From Helichrysum umbraculigerum (Eukaryota; Streptophyta; Magnoliopsida; Asterales; Asteraceae), in assembly GCA_949592205.1 (NCBI GenBank), contig CATIUR010000001.1:76340059-76404058 (forward strand): DNA of 64,000 nucleotides, written 5' to 3'. Made by a program: the position numbers and the translations under genes. The notes below the pieces were generated by a model. That model ran no database searches and was not told the DNA's origin. It saw only the letters and a program-made list of their open reading frames with translations. Below, one piece after another: positions 44,627 to 56,600 of this stretch (its first letter is position 1; each line of letters begins with the position of its first letter).

Positions 44627-46464
44627 GTAAGTGTTGCTGGTTAGGCGACACTTGTGCCTGATCAGTTTTCCAATTTTTAATCCAAGTGTTCTAAGTGTCG
44701 GTTTTTCATTCGGGAAACTTTCTAAGTTTAGTATTTGATCCAAGTTACTAACTAAGTCACCCAAACCCATTTTTGTTACCACTTTCCAAAAATAGAAAGT
44801 TTTGTCGTTTTTAGAAACCGAGCCGTTTTTGTTAACTTGGTCAAACCTACCCGGTTTGACCCGAAACTTTTACCCAACCCATATATCAGTTTATAGAGTC
44901 CAAATAATTTGTCGGTTCGTGTCGGAGTTCACCCAAAGTGTCGGTTTTTAACATGCAACTTAAGACTTCAAGATTTTATATTTTTGACTTTTGTCGGTTT
45001 AGTTCGCCACTAGATTTTTCCTACTTTTGGTCCAATTCTGAGTTCACAATTTTTACCAACTGATCTTCCATGTGTCTAGTTCATAACATAATTTTCTTGA
45101 GATTTATAATGTCCATTTACATTTTTAATTAATTCCGCGTAAGAACCGAACACATTTACCGAAAACTTTCAGGTCAGTCTCAAAGATCAGTTTATTCATA
45201 AAAATCTTTACATATCTGGAAAACGTTTGAAACACGAAAGTTGTAGCTCTTTTCAATACGCAAACTTAAAAAAAACTTCGTTGTCTAACTCTTCTTAGAA
45301 CTTGAGATATCAAAGTTTTAGTGGACTGAGTTTTTGAAGACAGATTATGTATCTTTTTAGATGTTTCATAAAAACTTATTTCATCAAAGATTTTGGACAT
45401 AAACAAGTTAGATGAGCAACAAAGCAAGTAAATATTCATCATGCAAGTAAATCTAATGAAGAGTTTATGTGATTTATACCAAGAATAATGAAGAACAAGA
45501 GTGAAGATGATGAAGAAGATGATGTTCTTGAGCTTTCTTCCTTCTTCTAGATTTCAAGATGATGAATGATGGTGATTTATGGTGGATATTGGTGGTGAAA
45601 GGGGGCCGAGTTTCTGGAAATGGAGAGAGAGATGAGAGGAAATTGAGAGAGTAAAAAGAGATGGAGTGTTTGTGAAATGAGATTGCATGATTTGTGTATG
45701 GATGTAAGTAAGAATCATCATCATTACAATTTGCATGCAAGGAGAGTGGGGAAGGGGAGGGTGGCCGGCCCATGGGGGCCCCACACAAGGGTGTTTTGGT
45801 CATTTTCTTGTTTCTCATTTTAATTGTTACGTTTTTCGTTCGTTTACCCGATTGTTTAGACGTTTATATATACGTTAAACGTTTAATACACACATTTAAG
45901 TAACGGTTTAAATTCCTATATTTTCACTTGAAATATTTTATCTAGATACTTGAAACATTTATAAAAATGTTCCGTTAATTCGTCGGCCTCGTTTTGCGTG
46001 CACATTTTTCATTATTAACATCGAATGAGCTATTTTAAATGAAAGCTTTACTCTAAATGATATATTTTAAATTCTTAAAATATATTTTGGTTTTCGTTCG
46101 AGTGTTAGGCACGTTCTGCGCATTTTCGTTGCGTTTGAGACGTTTTAGCCAAAACGTCTAGGTTTTTCGTGTATTATTTTAACAAAATAATAATAAGTGA
46201 TAAATAACTTCTAAGAATAGATTAAAGTTATTTATAAAAAGGTTTTCACCAACGTCGTATAGTCTGTCGGACTCCGTCCAGTTGTTTCGGGTAATTACAA
46301 CTAATTACGTATGCGTAATATAAAACAATTACGGGAGTGTATATTCACATAAATATACAAATAGTTACAAGTAATTACAAGTATTTAGCCTAATACTAAA
46401 CTAAACACGCGTAATTAAGGTTTCAAGTAGGATTATCAGTAACCCTAAATCGTCGGGTGTCACA
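44627..46464 (-). repeat. Solo LTR G (minus strand), right part
   Basis: Resumes the GCGWCACT array broken at 20346, then on the minus strand a CT-rich region (about 45470-45820), the 'ttcaccaacgtcg' block near 46245, and ends GGGTGTCACA with CTCTC after it. No gene. Confidence 0.8.
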
Positions 46465-46499
46465 CTCTCACATGTCCTTTTCATTGTTATTAAAGGAAC

Positions 46500-47655
46500 A
46501 TGCCTCCAAGACGACAGTCATACAGCCAAGCTGAGATTAATCGGCTCATAGCTCAAGGAGTAGCCGACGCACTGGCTGCTCAAGAAACTCTCCGAAACAG
46601 TGGTTCAAACCCACACCAGGGCAGCGAAGATACGTTGAACAACACACCCCCAGCTAAACCCCGTACCTACAAAGAATTTCTAAACTGTAAACCCCTCAAC
46701 TTCAAAGGAACCGAAGGAGCCATCGATCTGCTGAGATGGTTCGAAAAAATGGAATCCGTATTTCGAATTTGCAATTGTCCTGTGGATTGCAAAGTAAAAT
46801 ACTCTACCTGTACCCTGATGGAAGGGGCACTCACTTGGTGGAACACCCATGCCCCGACTGTGGGTATCGATGTCGCCTACCAATTACCCTGGGATGACCT
46901 GAAGAAGATGATGACAGAAGAGTATTGCCCTTGAGAGGAGCTACAACAGCTAGAGGTTGAATTCTGGAACCACACGATTGTAGGAGATGATATAGCTGGA
47001 TACACTACCCGTTTTCATCAACTGGAACTCTTGTGCCCAACCATGGTCGATCCCGAAATCAAAAGGATTGAGAGGTATGTCTGGGGACTCCCCGCGAAAA
47101 TCCAAGGAATGGTAACTGCTTCCAAGCCAAAGACCATTCAAAGTGTCGTTCGTATGACACACAGTCTAATGGCACAGGTTGTCCGCCAAGGGACGCCTGC
47201 GGGAAAAGATAGTGGAAACCGTGTCGGAGATAACAAGAGGAAATCTGATGGAAGCCCCAACAATCAAAACCAAGCCAACAAAAGGCCGGCAACTATCAAG
47301 GCCTACACATCTGGATCTGGAGATAGGAAAGGATACACTGGAACCAAACCCTTCTGTTCAAAATGTAACCGCCACCATGACGGGCCTTGTGGCACTCCAT
47401 GCGACAAATGCAAGCGTTATGGTCACCTAACAAAAGATTTTCGGATGAAAGCCTGTTACGAGTGTGGCAACACGGGACATTTCCGGAATGACTGTCCCAA
47501 ATTGAAGAATAACAACAACAATGCTCGAGGTAGAGCCTTTGTGCTGAATGCTGGTAATGCTCGTCAAGACCCGGATATTGACACGGGTACGTTCATTCTC
47601 ACGCAACTGGACAGCTTCTATATTACCTACTCTAATAAGTTTTATCTACTGCTTA
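46500..47655 (+). pseudogene. Element A Gag (Tekay/Del chromovirus type), one stop
   Basis: ATG 46500, 35 bp after LTR G. The N-terminal part is Gln- and Ala-rich. The capsid domain spans about residues 55-215 (TYKEFLNCKPLNFKG, GALTWWNTHA, YVWGLPAKIQGMV). Three cysteine motifs follow: CSKCNRHHDGPC, a damaged CDKCKRYGHLTKDF (last Cys changed to Phe), and an intact knuckle CYECGNTGHFRNDC. TGA at 46932 interrupts the frame where related proteins have Arg. Sequence like the start of the protease (QDPDIDTGTF) follows, then a foreign-looking segment and a 26-base C run. Gag would package RNA for a Tekay element. This copy is dead unless the stop is read through. Confidence 0.8.
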
Positions 47656-47661
47656 ACGCTT

Positions 47662-47687
47662 CCCCCCCCCCCCCCCCCCCCCCCCCC
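47662..47687 (+). repeat. 26-base poly-C run
   Basis: An uninterrupted C run within the degraded protease region of element A. Its exact length is uncertain in any assembly. Confidence 0.7.
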
Positions 47688-47699
47688 AATTTCCTTAGA

Positions 47700-48056
47700 C
47701 TTTAGGTACGCATTAGAATTAGCAAAAGGCAATAACTCGAGTCCGATAGTGTAATAGCTAATTACACTTTAAACTTAGCGAACGAACTCTTTCCCATTTA
47801 TCTCACACCTGTTGAGACCGGGAACCATGATATCATTGTCAGTACGTATTGACTGTCCAAGCACCGTGCCGAGATCGTCTATTCTGAGAAAAACGTCCGC
47901 CTTCCTACCATCTCGGATAGAAACTTAATCGTGCAAACAATGGTATCGATAACCATGCGTTAAAACTTGAAATAGATATAATTCAATTAATATACTGGAA
48001 ATTTATACATGTCATTAAGGAATAACTATAACTATCGCAAAAACATTATTTAATAG
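47700..48056 (+). pseudogene. Element A protease relic
   Basis: Broken frames still show RYALELAKGN and LSKHRAEIVYSEKNVR, which match the second half of Tekay protease (consensus around DWL and H-K-A-E-I). The catalytic Asp-Ser-Gly region is missing and a stop (TGA) replaces the Trp. Copia-3 follows at 48057. Confidence 0.6.
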
Positions 48057-48504
48057 TGTTGGTGCATATTAGTGTGTCTGTCAGTTGGTCGATCGAGTGG
48101 TAAGTGTCGTTAGTTAATCGTAATAGAAAAGTCATTTTTGTATATAGCGACACCTAACCTTAGTAATAGGCGACACTTGCCTTAGTGACGCATAGCGACA
48201 CTTAGGTAAGTGACGCATGAAGGCGGCCACCTGCGTCACTGGCCAAGTGTCGCAGGTCTGCCGATTTCTGTTTAGTATATAAGCAAACCTACGGGTTTCT
48301 GGCTAGGGTTGACGAAACCCTAGCACCATTTGTCGACTAAGCAATCTGTAAATCATTCTAATACGTTCCGTTCATCAATACACAGTTATATTATTGATTT
48401 ATTCATGTTTCGATTAGTGTTTACGAGTTATTAGTGTGATTGTTTGTTTTCGCCATTCAATCATTGTTATCAATCATCTAGATCCACAGCTAGGGGCACT
48501 CTCA
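48057..48504 (+). repeat. Copia-3 5' LTR with GCGWCACT pairs and TATA box
   Basis: Word pairs at 48195-48216 (GCGACACTT...AAGTGACGC) and 48231-48255 (CTGCGTCACT...AAGTGTCGCAG) lie just upstream of TATATAA near 48275, the same place as the GCGACGT pairs of Copia-1 and Copia-2. Confidence 0.85.
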
Positions 48505-48506
48505 AC

Positions 48507-48519
48507 TGGTATCAGAGCC
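48507..48519 (+). other. Copia-3 primer-binding site
   Basis: TGGTATCAGAGCC two bases after the LTR end. Confidence 0.9.
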
Positions 48520-48734
48520 TCGAGGTGGTTTGATTGACATTGTGATCATGTATTAGTTTGTTTTCGGTTTGGTTCGTGAAGAAAATCAAGAAAAATCAAG
48601 GTTTTTGGATCGATTGGGTGCTAGAAAGGCATTAGGAATCAAGATTTACAGGTTTCGTTCGTTTGGGATTAAAGAATTTTCGTTAGGTTTATGAAAATTC
48701 GATTTTTAGGTTTTGGGCATTCAAAGTCGTTTTT

Positions 48735-49197
48735 GCGTCACTCGTTGCGTCACTTCGGGCGACACTTCGTACGACACTTCGTAAGGTTCAATTAGGTTTT
48801 TACCAACACTCAAGTGCGTCACTTATTAACGACACTTGTGTGTTACACGTCACTTGCTGCTAGTGACGCCAGTTAGTATTTTCGGACACTCATTTGCGTC
48901 ACTTACCACTAGTGACGCCAGTTTGTACTTTGCGTCACTCAAGTGCGACACTTGAGTGCGTCATTTGTTTGATTAAGCGACACTCATCTAGTGTCGCCTA
49001 ATACTTCTGTGAGTCACTTTCAAGCGTCACTTGAATTTTATTTTGTTTTACTTTGCGACACTTAACCAAGTGCCGCTACCACTCTGCGACACTCATCTAG
49101 TGTCAGTATTTAAAGTTTGTGCGTCACTTATTAGCGTCACTAACCTAGTGTCGCTAGTCTTTGCGACACTTCAGTGCGACACTAACCTAGTGTCGCC
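48735..49197 (+). repeat. GCGWCACT word array in Copia-3 leader
   Basis: About 25 copies of GCGTCACT, GCGACACT or complements in 460 bp, such as 'gcgacactcatctagtgtcg'. The array ends just before TTGCTAATC (49202) and a TATATTTCAG acceptor-like site (49245), 10 bases before the gag ATG. Confidence 0.85.
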
Positions 49198-49255
49198 TTA
49201 ATTGCTAATCAGCTTTTCGTGTTTGTGTTTAAGTCTATATTTCAGGTATCTCTAA

Positions 49256-50973
49256 ATGGCTCAAGAAAGAGATAGTTTTCAAAACATCCGTGACATGCTT
49301 AAACAAAATAATGATGTGGGAAGCAGCAATAAACCTCCTCTGTTCTCAGCTGACATAGACTATGCTTACTGGAGATCTAGATTTGAACAATATGTAGACT
49401 TCCATTGTCCTGAACTATGGGGCCCTCTTATGGAACGGTATGAGAAACTAGTTGCTGAAGGAAATTATAGAGGAGTCCCTCCTGCTAAGACATACAAGGC
49501 TATGACTCCTGAAGAAAAGAAGGAGTATGATATTGAAGGAAAGCTCACTCAGCTATCTGCATGTGTTTAACTCAGGATGTCTTAAGGTTGTTCAAGTATC
49601 ATGAGATGACATATGATCTCTGGAAGGCTATTGAAACTAGATGTGGTGGCAATGAGAAATACAAGGAAGCTAAGCTGGAGCTAATTAAGAAGCAATATGA
49701 TCTGTTTGATATTCTTCCAAATGAGACTGCTTCTGGGCTGTTTACTCGATACTCACATGTGGTTAGTGAGTTGACTGAAGGGGGTTATACTTTCACTGAA
49801 AGTGAGGTTAACAAGAAGCTTTTGGATGCACTGCCAAAAGCCTGGGATATTAAAGTCCAATTTTTGAAAGAAAGTGAAGAGTTGAGTACGATGAAGTTAG
49901 ATGAGTTGATTGGGATACTCCAAGTACACGCTATGGAGTTAAGGAAGAAAGAGTGCAAGTCAGGAGGCTTTGTTCAAAATCCATCTCTTTATGGTGGAAC
50001 GGTAAATTCAGGGAAAACCTATGGTGGAATGGCCTTTGTGTCAGATATAACTTCACAATCAAACTTCACTGAGGTTCACTCATCGGTTTATTCAGTTGGA
50101 ACTTCACAAGGTTCACATTCTTAGCAAACTCCTATTTCTCCAGCTATTGAAGAACAAGAGGCCATCTATACAGCTTTCCTGAGCTCTTACAAGGATTTGG
50201 TTTCACAACCAAACACCACACTGGAGCTGACAAAGGAAGATTATGGTCAGCTGGATGATGATGATCTTGAACAAATGGATCTGAACTAGAATATAGCCAT
50301 GATCACAAGGAGGGTGCAGAAATTCTTGCAGAGAACGGGACGTAAGAGTTTGGAAGGAGCTGGTAAATCTGGATTCGGTTTTGATAAAAGCAAGGTTTGT
50401 TGCTATAATTGCCAGAACTTGGGACATTTCGCCCGAGAATGTGAGAAACCTAAGATGCCACCTTCAGGTCTCACTAAACCATCTCCACCCAAGACTCCGA
50501 AAAAGGAAGTACCAAAGACTGGAGCTTCTAATGCTCTAGTTGTGTTCGAGCCTACAAATCTTGATTAGACCGCTCAAGCTGAGCAGTATCAACATTGTCT
50601 AATGGATCACATCACAAATGAGGTACATAATGAACCTGAGGAACCGTCAAAGTGTGTTTCATGTATTACTTTAACTGCTTCTTTAAAGATCTGTCAAATA
50701 GACAATGAAAACTTGAGAGAAAAGGTTGTTAAACTTACTGAGTCAAACAAGTTTTTAAAAGCAAATGAAAAACTTTATGATAAGCAAATTGAGGCTCATA
50801 AGATATACACTCAGACTTTTAAATCAAAAGTTTTTAGTCAACAAGATGCTATTAAAAGCTATCTAACAGAAATTGATTTGTTGAACAAAGAACTTATTGA
50901 GTTGAAATAGGAGTCTGAGAATTTTACGCAAAAAATCTCAAGTTTTTCAAACTCTCTTGACGTCTTCGATGAG
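49256..50973 (+). pseudogene. Copia-3 Gag, frameshifted and interrupted
   Basis: The ATG at 49256 follows an acceptor-like site. The first frame breaks near 49542 by an apparent 1-bp loss, and the rest runs in another frame with four TAG stops at 50122, 50287, 50566 and 50908. It parallels Copia-2 Gag: the UBN2-type domain (DLWKAIETRCGG, LDALPKAW), a zinc knuckle CYNCQNLGHFAREC, and the coiled coil with KVVKLTESNKFLKANE. Two of the stops fall where Trp is present or likely. The end is lost to X2, inserted after VFDE. The first frame starts in MAQERDSFQN, which supports an N-terminal frameshift in Copia-2. Confidence 0.8.
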
Positions 50974-53429
50974 TGATATCGCGTAAAAAGTCACGTTTTT
51001 ACTACCGATATCTCTCTCATTCTGGAACGATTCTTGGCATATTAGTTCAAAAACAGTACAAATCAATGATATTATGCCAAGATGGTCAAAACAAGGTTGC
51101 ACGATAAAAAACAAGCAAAACGGATGAAAAACGAAGATTCCACACAAGTTTGAAGATTCAAAGCATCAAAACAAGATTTCAAGACTAAAGTGCCCTTCAT
51201 CAACATCAATTCTATCCGAGATGTTCGTTTTCAAAATACGAATCCAACAGAAGAAGAATCAACTAAAACGGATAAAGAATGAAGATTCTACGCCCGCCGG
51301 AAGATCCAAATGATTCGCATGCTATATCTGGAGCTAGGAACCTCATCTCAGGGCCTATCCTATGTCAAAATCTTTTTTTTTTTGACTTACGAATCCAACA
51401 AAAAAAGAATCGATGCAAACGGACGCATAACGAATAAAATACGCACGAATCAAGAAACGAAGCAAAAGACGGCGAACCGGGGTGGGGGTGTGCCCCCAGC
51501 CGCCGGCCAGGGTGCCCCCACCGCCGGCCACAGTGCCCCCGGTGCCGGCTACACTGTACCCGCCTCACTTTCCATTTTTGGCAACTTTTGGTACCTGGTG
51601 CGCCGACTTTTCGTGTTGTACAGTACCCGGTGCGCCTACTTTTCGTGTTGTACAGTACCCGGTGCACCCTTTTGACTACCTTTTACTAATGTGCACCCCT
51701 TGATGCTAATGTGAGCCAAAACTCACCTATAAATAGGGGGCTTGAGCTCATTTGCAAGACACACCATTCTTTCCACACTTTGGAAGATACACTTTCTCTC
51801 TAGCTTCTAGCTTTTATTTCTTTCTTTATTTTCTTACTTTAAAATAGTATTAGGCTAGTTAGAATAGAAACAAGGAACGTGTCTGTAGTCTTTGGTGGGG
51901 AACGAATTTGTAATCTTTGGTGTACGCTTGGAGCAACTCTAATTAATTCAAGTCTACTTTCTCTCGCATTTAATCCTGGTTCTTTCTATCCTTTTCTATC
52001 TTAATTAATTACGTTTATATTGATTATGCTAGATTTAGTCATTGCCATGATTAGAGAGTAGTATACTTATTGTGTTTGCCTGTGATGTAGTTAGTTAATT
52101 ATGGGATGATTTATAATTAAATATTAAAGATTGGTAGTATTGCTTTGATCGTCTTATTGCATGTTCTTGTTTGATTGTTGCCTTAGGATCATCATAGTAG
52201 TAAAATATAAATGGTCTTAATTATCATGAAGTAATATGACGGCCCCTATTCAACTGTTACTCGATATAGTACTGGAAACACTTCAAGGTGGAGTACAAAT
52301 GTATGGAAGTCGAGTAACGACCGAAGGTAGTCATATTACGAAACGATACAATATTATGAAGTAATATGATGGCCTCTATTTGACTGTTACTCAGTATAGC
52401 GTTGGAAACACTTTAGGTGTAGTACAAATAAGTGGAAGCTGCGTAACGACTGAAGGTAGTTATATTATGGACTAATATATATAAAATGAGAAACCTAGTT
52501 TAATTAACCTTTCTGAATAGACTTTTAAACTTCAAATTAATCTATCGCCTTTCCACCAATAAACGTGATTACAACACCCTTTTTACGACGTCCAATTAAA
52601 AGGTAGTCAATTATCTGTGTCAATATAATTTGTCAAAGGTATGAAACTATGGAACCGCAAGGCTACATGGGGGATTATCATAGGACAAGACATGGCCAAG
52701 GTTTGAAGCGGCGGAACCACTTAAAGTGAGGAACGCTGTGGATAATTAGGGGATTTATTGGGTAGTCTTAAGCAAGGGCTGGTTTAAAGTCATAAATGAA
52801 CTGTTTTAAATACATGAATCTGTTAGGATGACGAGGTATCGTTATATGATTCAGTAATGTCTAGTACCTTAAGATTTTGTTCCCGTTCATATGAAAGTAT
52901 TATTAAATCTTAATTAAGATTTTGCTTATTATTCAAAATACTTTGTAAAGTTACCATAACCTAGCTCCCGGTGTGACATGCTAATGGGATTTTAATTAGT
53001 AGGGAATCTAGTGTTTACATACAAGTATTCAAGAATGATAATTAACTAATATCTTTTAAAACAGTTTCTCCAAATATCATCCCATAACTTAATTAACGAA
53101 GTCTCAGCAAACACTATCTTTATTTATCTGCTTTAGGTTTTACTTTTATTTCGCTTTTGTTTATTTACTTGCCTAAGTTAGTTAATATAAAAACCAAAAC
53201 CCCTACTATTTTATAAACCATTCACTAGTTTGAAATCCCTCATCTGCCTCGCCTTAGTTTCAATTCAGTCGGTTTGAAGAACGACTCTAGGTCATACCTA
53301 CCACTTGCTCACCCTTAGGATTAGCATTGTTAGGAAAAACTTAGGCCCCGCAACTACAAATTTAAAACAACCCACTGCTGGTGCCCAGTTAGTAATCGTT
53401 AACGACACCGACCTGATCGGGCGCCAACA
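50974..53429 (+). repeat. X2 5' LTR
   Basis: Clearly diverged from the X1 LTR but with the same start, 32-bp promoter repeats (about 51590-51670), TATA box (51728-51735) and end. A block of about 130 bp containing 'atgaagtaatatga' and 'gtaacgac' occurs twice (about 52230-52480), once in X1. Confidence 0.9.
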
Positions 53430-53435
53430 AGTTTT

Positions 53436-53453
53436 TGGCGCCGCTGCCGGGGA
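53436..53453 (+). other. X2 primer-binding site (tRNA-Asp type)
   Basis: TGGCGCCGCTGCCGGGGA, identical to the X1 site. Confidence 0.88.
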
Positions 53454-53625
53454 ACCAACTGTACGATCCTTAGGCGTCAAGATGAACTTACTCGCTAGTG
53501 AACCTTTAGGATTAACTCTTCTCCTTAGACCCCTACGTCTTTCTTTATTTTTCCTTCCTTTCACTATTTTCACAAATTACGTTATCCCTATCCACTCAAC
53601 TAGTCAACCACCTGCCAACGAGACT

Positions 53626-56600
53626 ATGACAGCTACACGTATAACTCTCGCTGAAAACTCTAAACCTCTGATTGAAGGTCGAGGAGGACCAATTGTCTAT
53701 CCGGAAACCGATAGAACTTCATTTGAATTAAAGCCCCATATTGTTCAGTTAGTCCAAAACCTCTGTCAATTCCGTGGCCTACCAAATGATGATCCCAACT
53801 CCCACCTTGACAAATTCATTTCCTTATCCAACTCTTTTAAGCCGATTGGGGTTAATCAAGACATAGTCTACCTATATCTATTTCCCTATTCACTCACTCT
53901 TAATGCACAAACCTGGTTCGAGGGACTAGAAATTAACTCTATAACCTCTTGGGTAGAATTAGCAACCAAATTTTTGACCAAATACTTCCCCCCATCAAAA
54001 CATGCCATGTTTAGGACCAACATCATAAACTTCCGTCAAGTCCATGATGAATCAATCTTCGATGCATGGGAACGCTTTAAGAAATTGCTTAAGAAATGTC
54101 CAAATCATCGTTTTGAGCGTTCAGACCAGTTGCGCATTTTCTACAATGGTCTCTTCCCACATCACAGTCCTTTACTTGATACCGCCTCTCAAGGTAGTTT
54201 CATAGACTGTACGGCAAATGAAGCTTGGAGCCTTATTGAGAAAATGACAATACACAACCATGACTGGAACAGTGAAAATCACCCCTTGCTAGTTAATTCA
54301 CCTACTACAATCGGGAATGAAGCTATCAAAACCCTCACTCAGCAAGTGGCAGACCTAACCAAGGAGATTAAGGAATTGAAAAGTCAATCACAACAAGTCT
54401 GTCAAGTTCAAACCTGCCTTAATTGTGCTTATCTGAACCACTCAGCCCAAATTCCTCAGTCTCATCTAACTTCACCCAATACTAACCCTTCTTTTAACCC
54501 ACCTACGAATAGCCCACTAACTTACCAACCTCAACCTTTAGAACCCTCTTCCTCACAAACATCTAGCTTTGACGACACCCTAATAAAAGTCATTCAAGGA
54601 ATCTCAGCTAGACAAGACCAAGCTGATCTCATCTTAGGACAATTAGCACAACGTATTAATGCTAAACCTCAGGATAGTCCAACTAGTTCCCATAAGGAGG
54701 CTTCCCATATTCAAGACTCTCAGGTAGCACATAGCCCACCTACGATTTCTTCTCCGGTGAAGGAACCACCTATTGTCCCATCGACAATGGATTTAGAGTC
54801 TGCACCAAAAAGGAAAGTAAACATTTCATTTCCGGCTCGTCTTAAACAACGACCCGACAAGCTTAAGTCTTTTCAGCTTGATAGGAAATTCCTAGATACC
54901 GCCTCTGAAGTTCACTCCAAAAAGTACTTCAGAAAACTTCTTACAACCAAGGATAAGGTACCCGAAGTACCCAATGTCCCGCTGAACGAGGAATGTTCAG
55001 CTATTCTAAGCAATACCATTCCTGAAAAACTCGGAGACACCGGACGTTTTACTCTCCCTATTTCCATCTACAATTCAGGCATTATCTGTTCTCTCGCCGA
55101 TTTAGGAGCTAGTGTTAATCTTATGCCATACTCGCTTTTCAAGAGGCTTGAGTTAGAAAATCTTCGACCTACCAAAATGATCATACAGCTTGCTGACCAC
55201 TCGGTTAAATACCCTAGGGGAATAGCTGAAAATGTTTTAGTTAGGATTGACAAATTTCTTTACCCAGCAGATTTTGTAATTGTAATAATGGATATGCAGG
55301 AAGACATACACATCCCAATCATACTAGGAAGACCTTTCATGAATACAGCCAAGGCAATCATCAACGTCTTCGCACAAACCATCAGCTTGCAGTCTCAGGG
55401 AGAAACCATCACTTTCCATATCGACAATCCAATTGCTGGAGAGCAAGCCGATATGTACATGATCTCCATGAAGACCGCCAGAGATGAAGAAACTGCAAAG
55501 TCAACAAGTGAAAGTAAATCTAGCAAGGAAATGGCAATCACGCCATATTCCCTGATTGACCTCCGACGAATAGGACAAGAGATGAAAAATGCATCAACAA
55601 ACAAACCAAGGATGGAAGAAATTGGGAAGATAATGATTGAAGAAGAAAACAAAAGAAGTACACCGCCAACTAATCCATTTACCACGGAAGAAATGGCGGG
55701 AAGTAACCACAACCATCCCTTGAGAAGAGAAACACTGGAAGAATATTCCAAACGCACAAGATACCAACCGCAAACCATCATGGATCACAAAGTGCTCGAA
55801 GAATTCATCCAAAGATTTGACAAAGCGGTAGAAGGAATTAGCAACGCAGTCAACTTGCTTGCTCCTTCCCCTGTTGAACTGCAATTCTGTCAACAACAGA
55901 AACGGACTTACGCTAGGATCTACAATGCTTTTAAAAGATCTAACATCCCATTCACCTCAACACAATGGGAGATGTTAGGATCTATTAAAGCGCATATGAA
56001 AGAAACTACTGGACATCCAAGCAGTCGTGCCAACATCTTGACGATGAATGACCTCACATCATTGCTAAACTTGCTAAATAGAGAAGATCACCTTAGTTCC
56101 AAAGAAAGCGGATCTATGGTTATCAACTCCACTATTGAAAAACAAGTTGAGTTACTGATTGAAGAACTTAGTGATCTTGTTTCGGAGGAATCAAGGCGCG
56201 AACGACCTTTTAGGGCCACATATGAATCACCACTTGATATCGCTACTTTTGTTACGATCCATCTACGGGAGATTCAACAACGGAAAAGTAACTCCAGAAG
56301 AAAGTTCATATTCTACTCAGGATGCAAGGAGATACTTCGTCAGCTTACTCTAGTTTTCTCAGAATCCGGCTTTCCATTCAATAACCATCAGCACCGGCAA
56401 ATAGAGAACCTGTGCACATGCATAAGAAGATTCAATAGAGACCCCAAGACCGAGAATTATGAAGGCGTAAAACTGCAATTCTTGGCATTTGTTTGCTCTC
56501 TCTGGCAAAACCCACCGCCAAGAGAGGTTGTTAAGACAGACACAGCCACCATGACCGACCCTAGTGGACCTGTCACTAAAGCAGTTGACTACATCACCTT

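Larger units (their letters stand above)
14311..48056 (+). mobile_element. Element A: Tekay/Del-like Ty3/gypsy element, 5' part, split by nested insertions
   Basis: The 5' LTR (14311-17184), a mutated tRNA-Met-type primer site and the leader (to 18230) resume at 46465 with a chromovirus-type gag and a protease relic, then are cut by Copia-3 at 48057. The joint across 18230/46465 is shown by the CTCTC duplication of the solo LTR G. Later pol and the 3' LTR are not in the window. Confidence 0.8.
48057..50973 (+). mobile_element. Copia-3: Ty1/copia element, 5' part, cut by X2
   Basis: 5' LTR (48057-48504, 448 bp, TGTTGGTGCATA to GGCACTCTCA), primer site at 48507 and a decayed gag. Its LTR start and its Gag are homologous to those of Copia-2. 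X2 is inserted at 50974; the rest of Copia-3 is not in the window. The 5' flank is AATAG. Confidence 0.85.

Noticed and set aside
45474..45818. Minus-strand ORF of 114 residues
   Set aside because: Lies in the CT-rich part of solo LTR G and has no domain; equivalent regions of other LTRs do not keep it.
53305..53625. N-terminal extension of the X2 ORF
   Set aside because: The open frame begins inside the LTR and runs across the primer-binding site; the X1 gene starts at the position matching ATG 53626.
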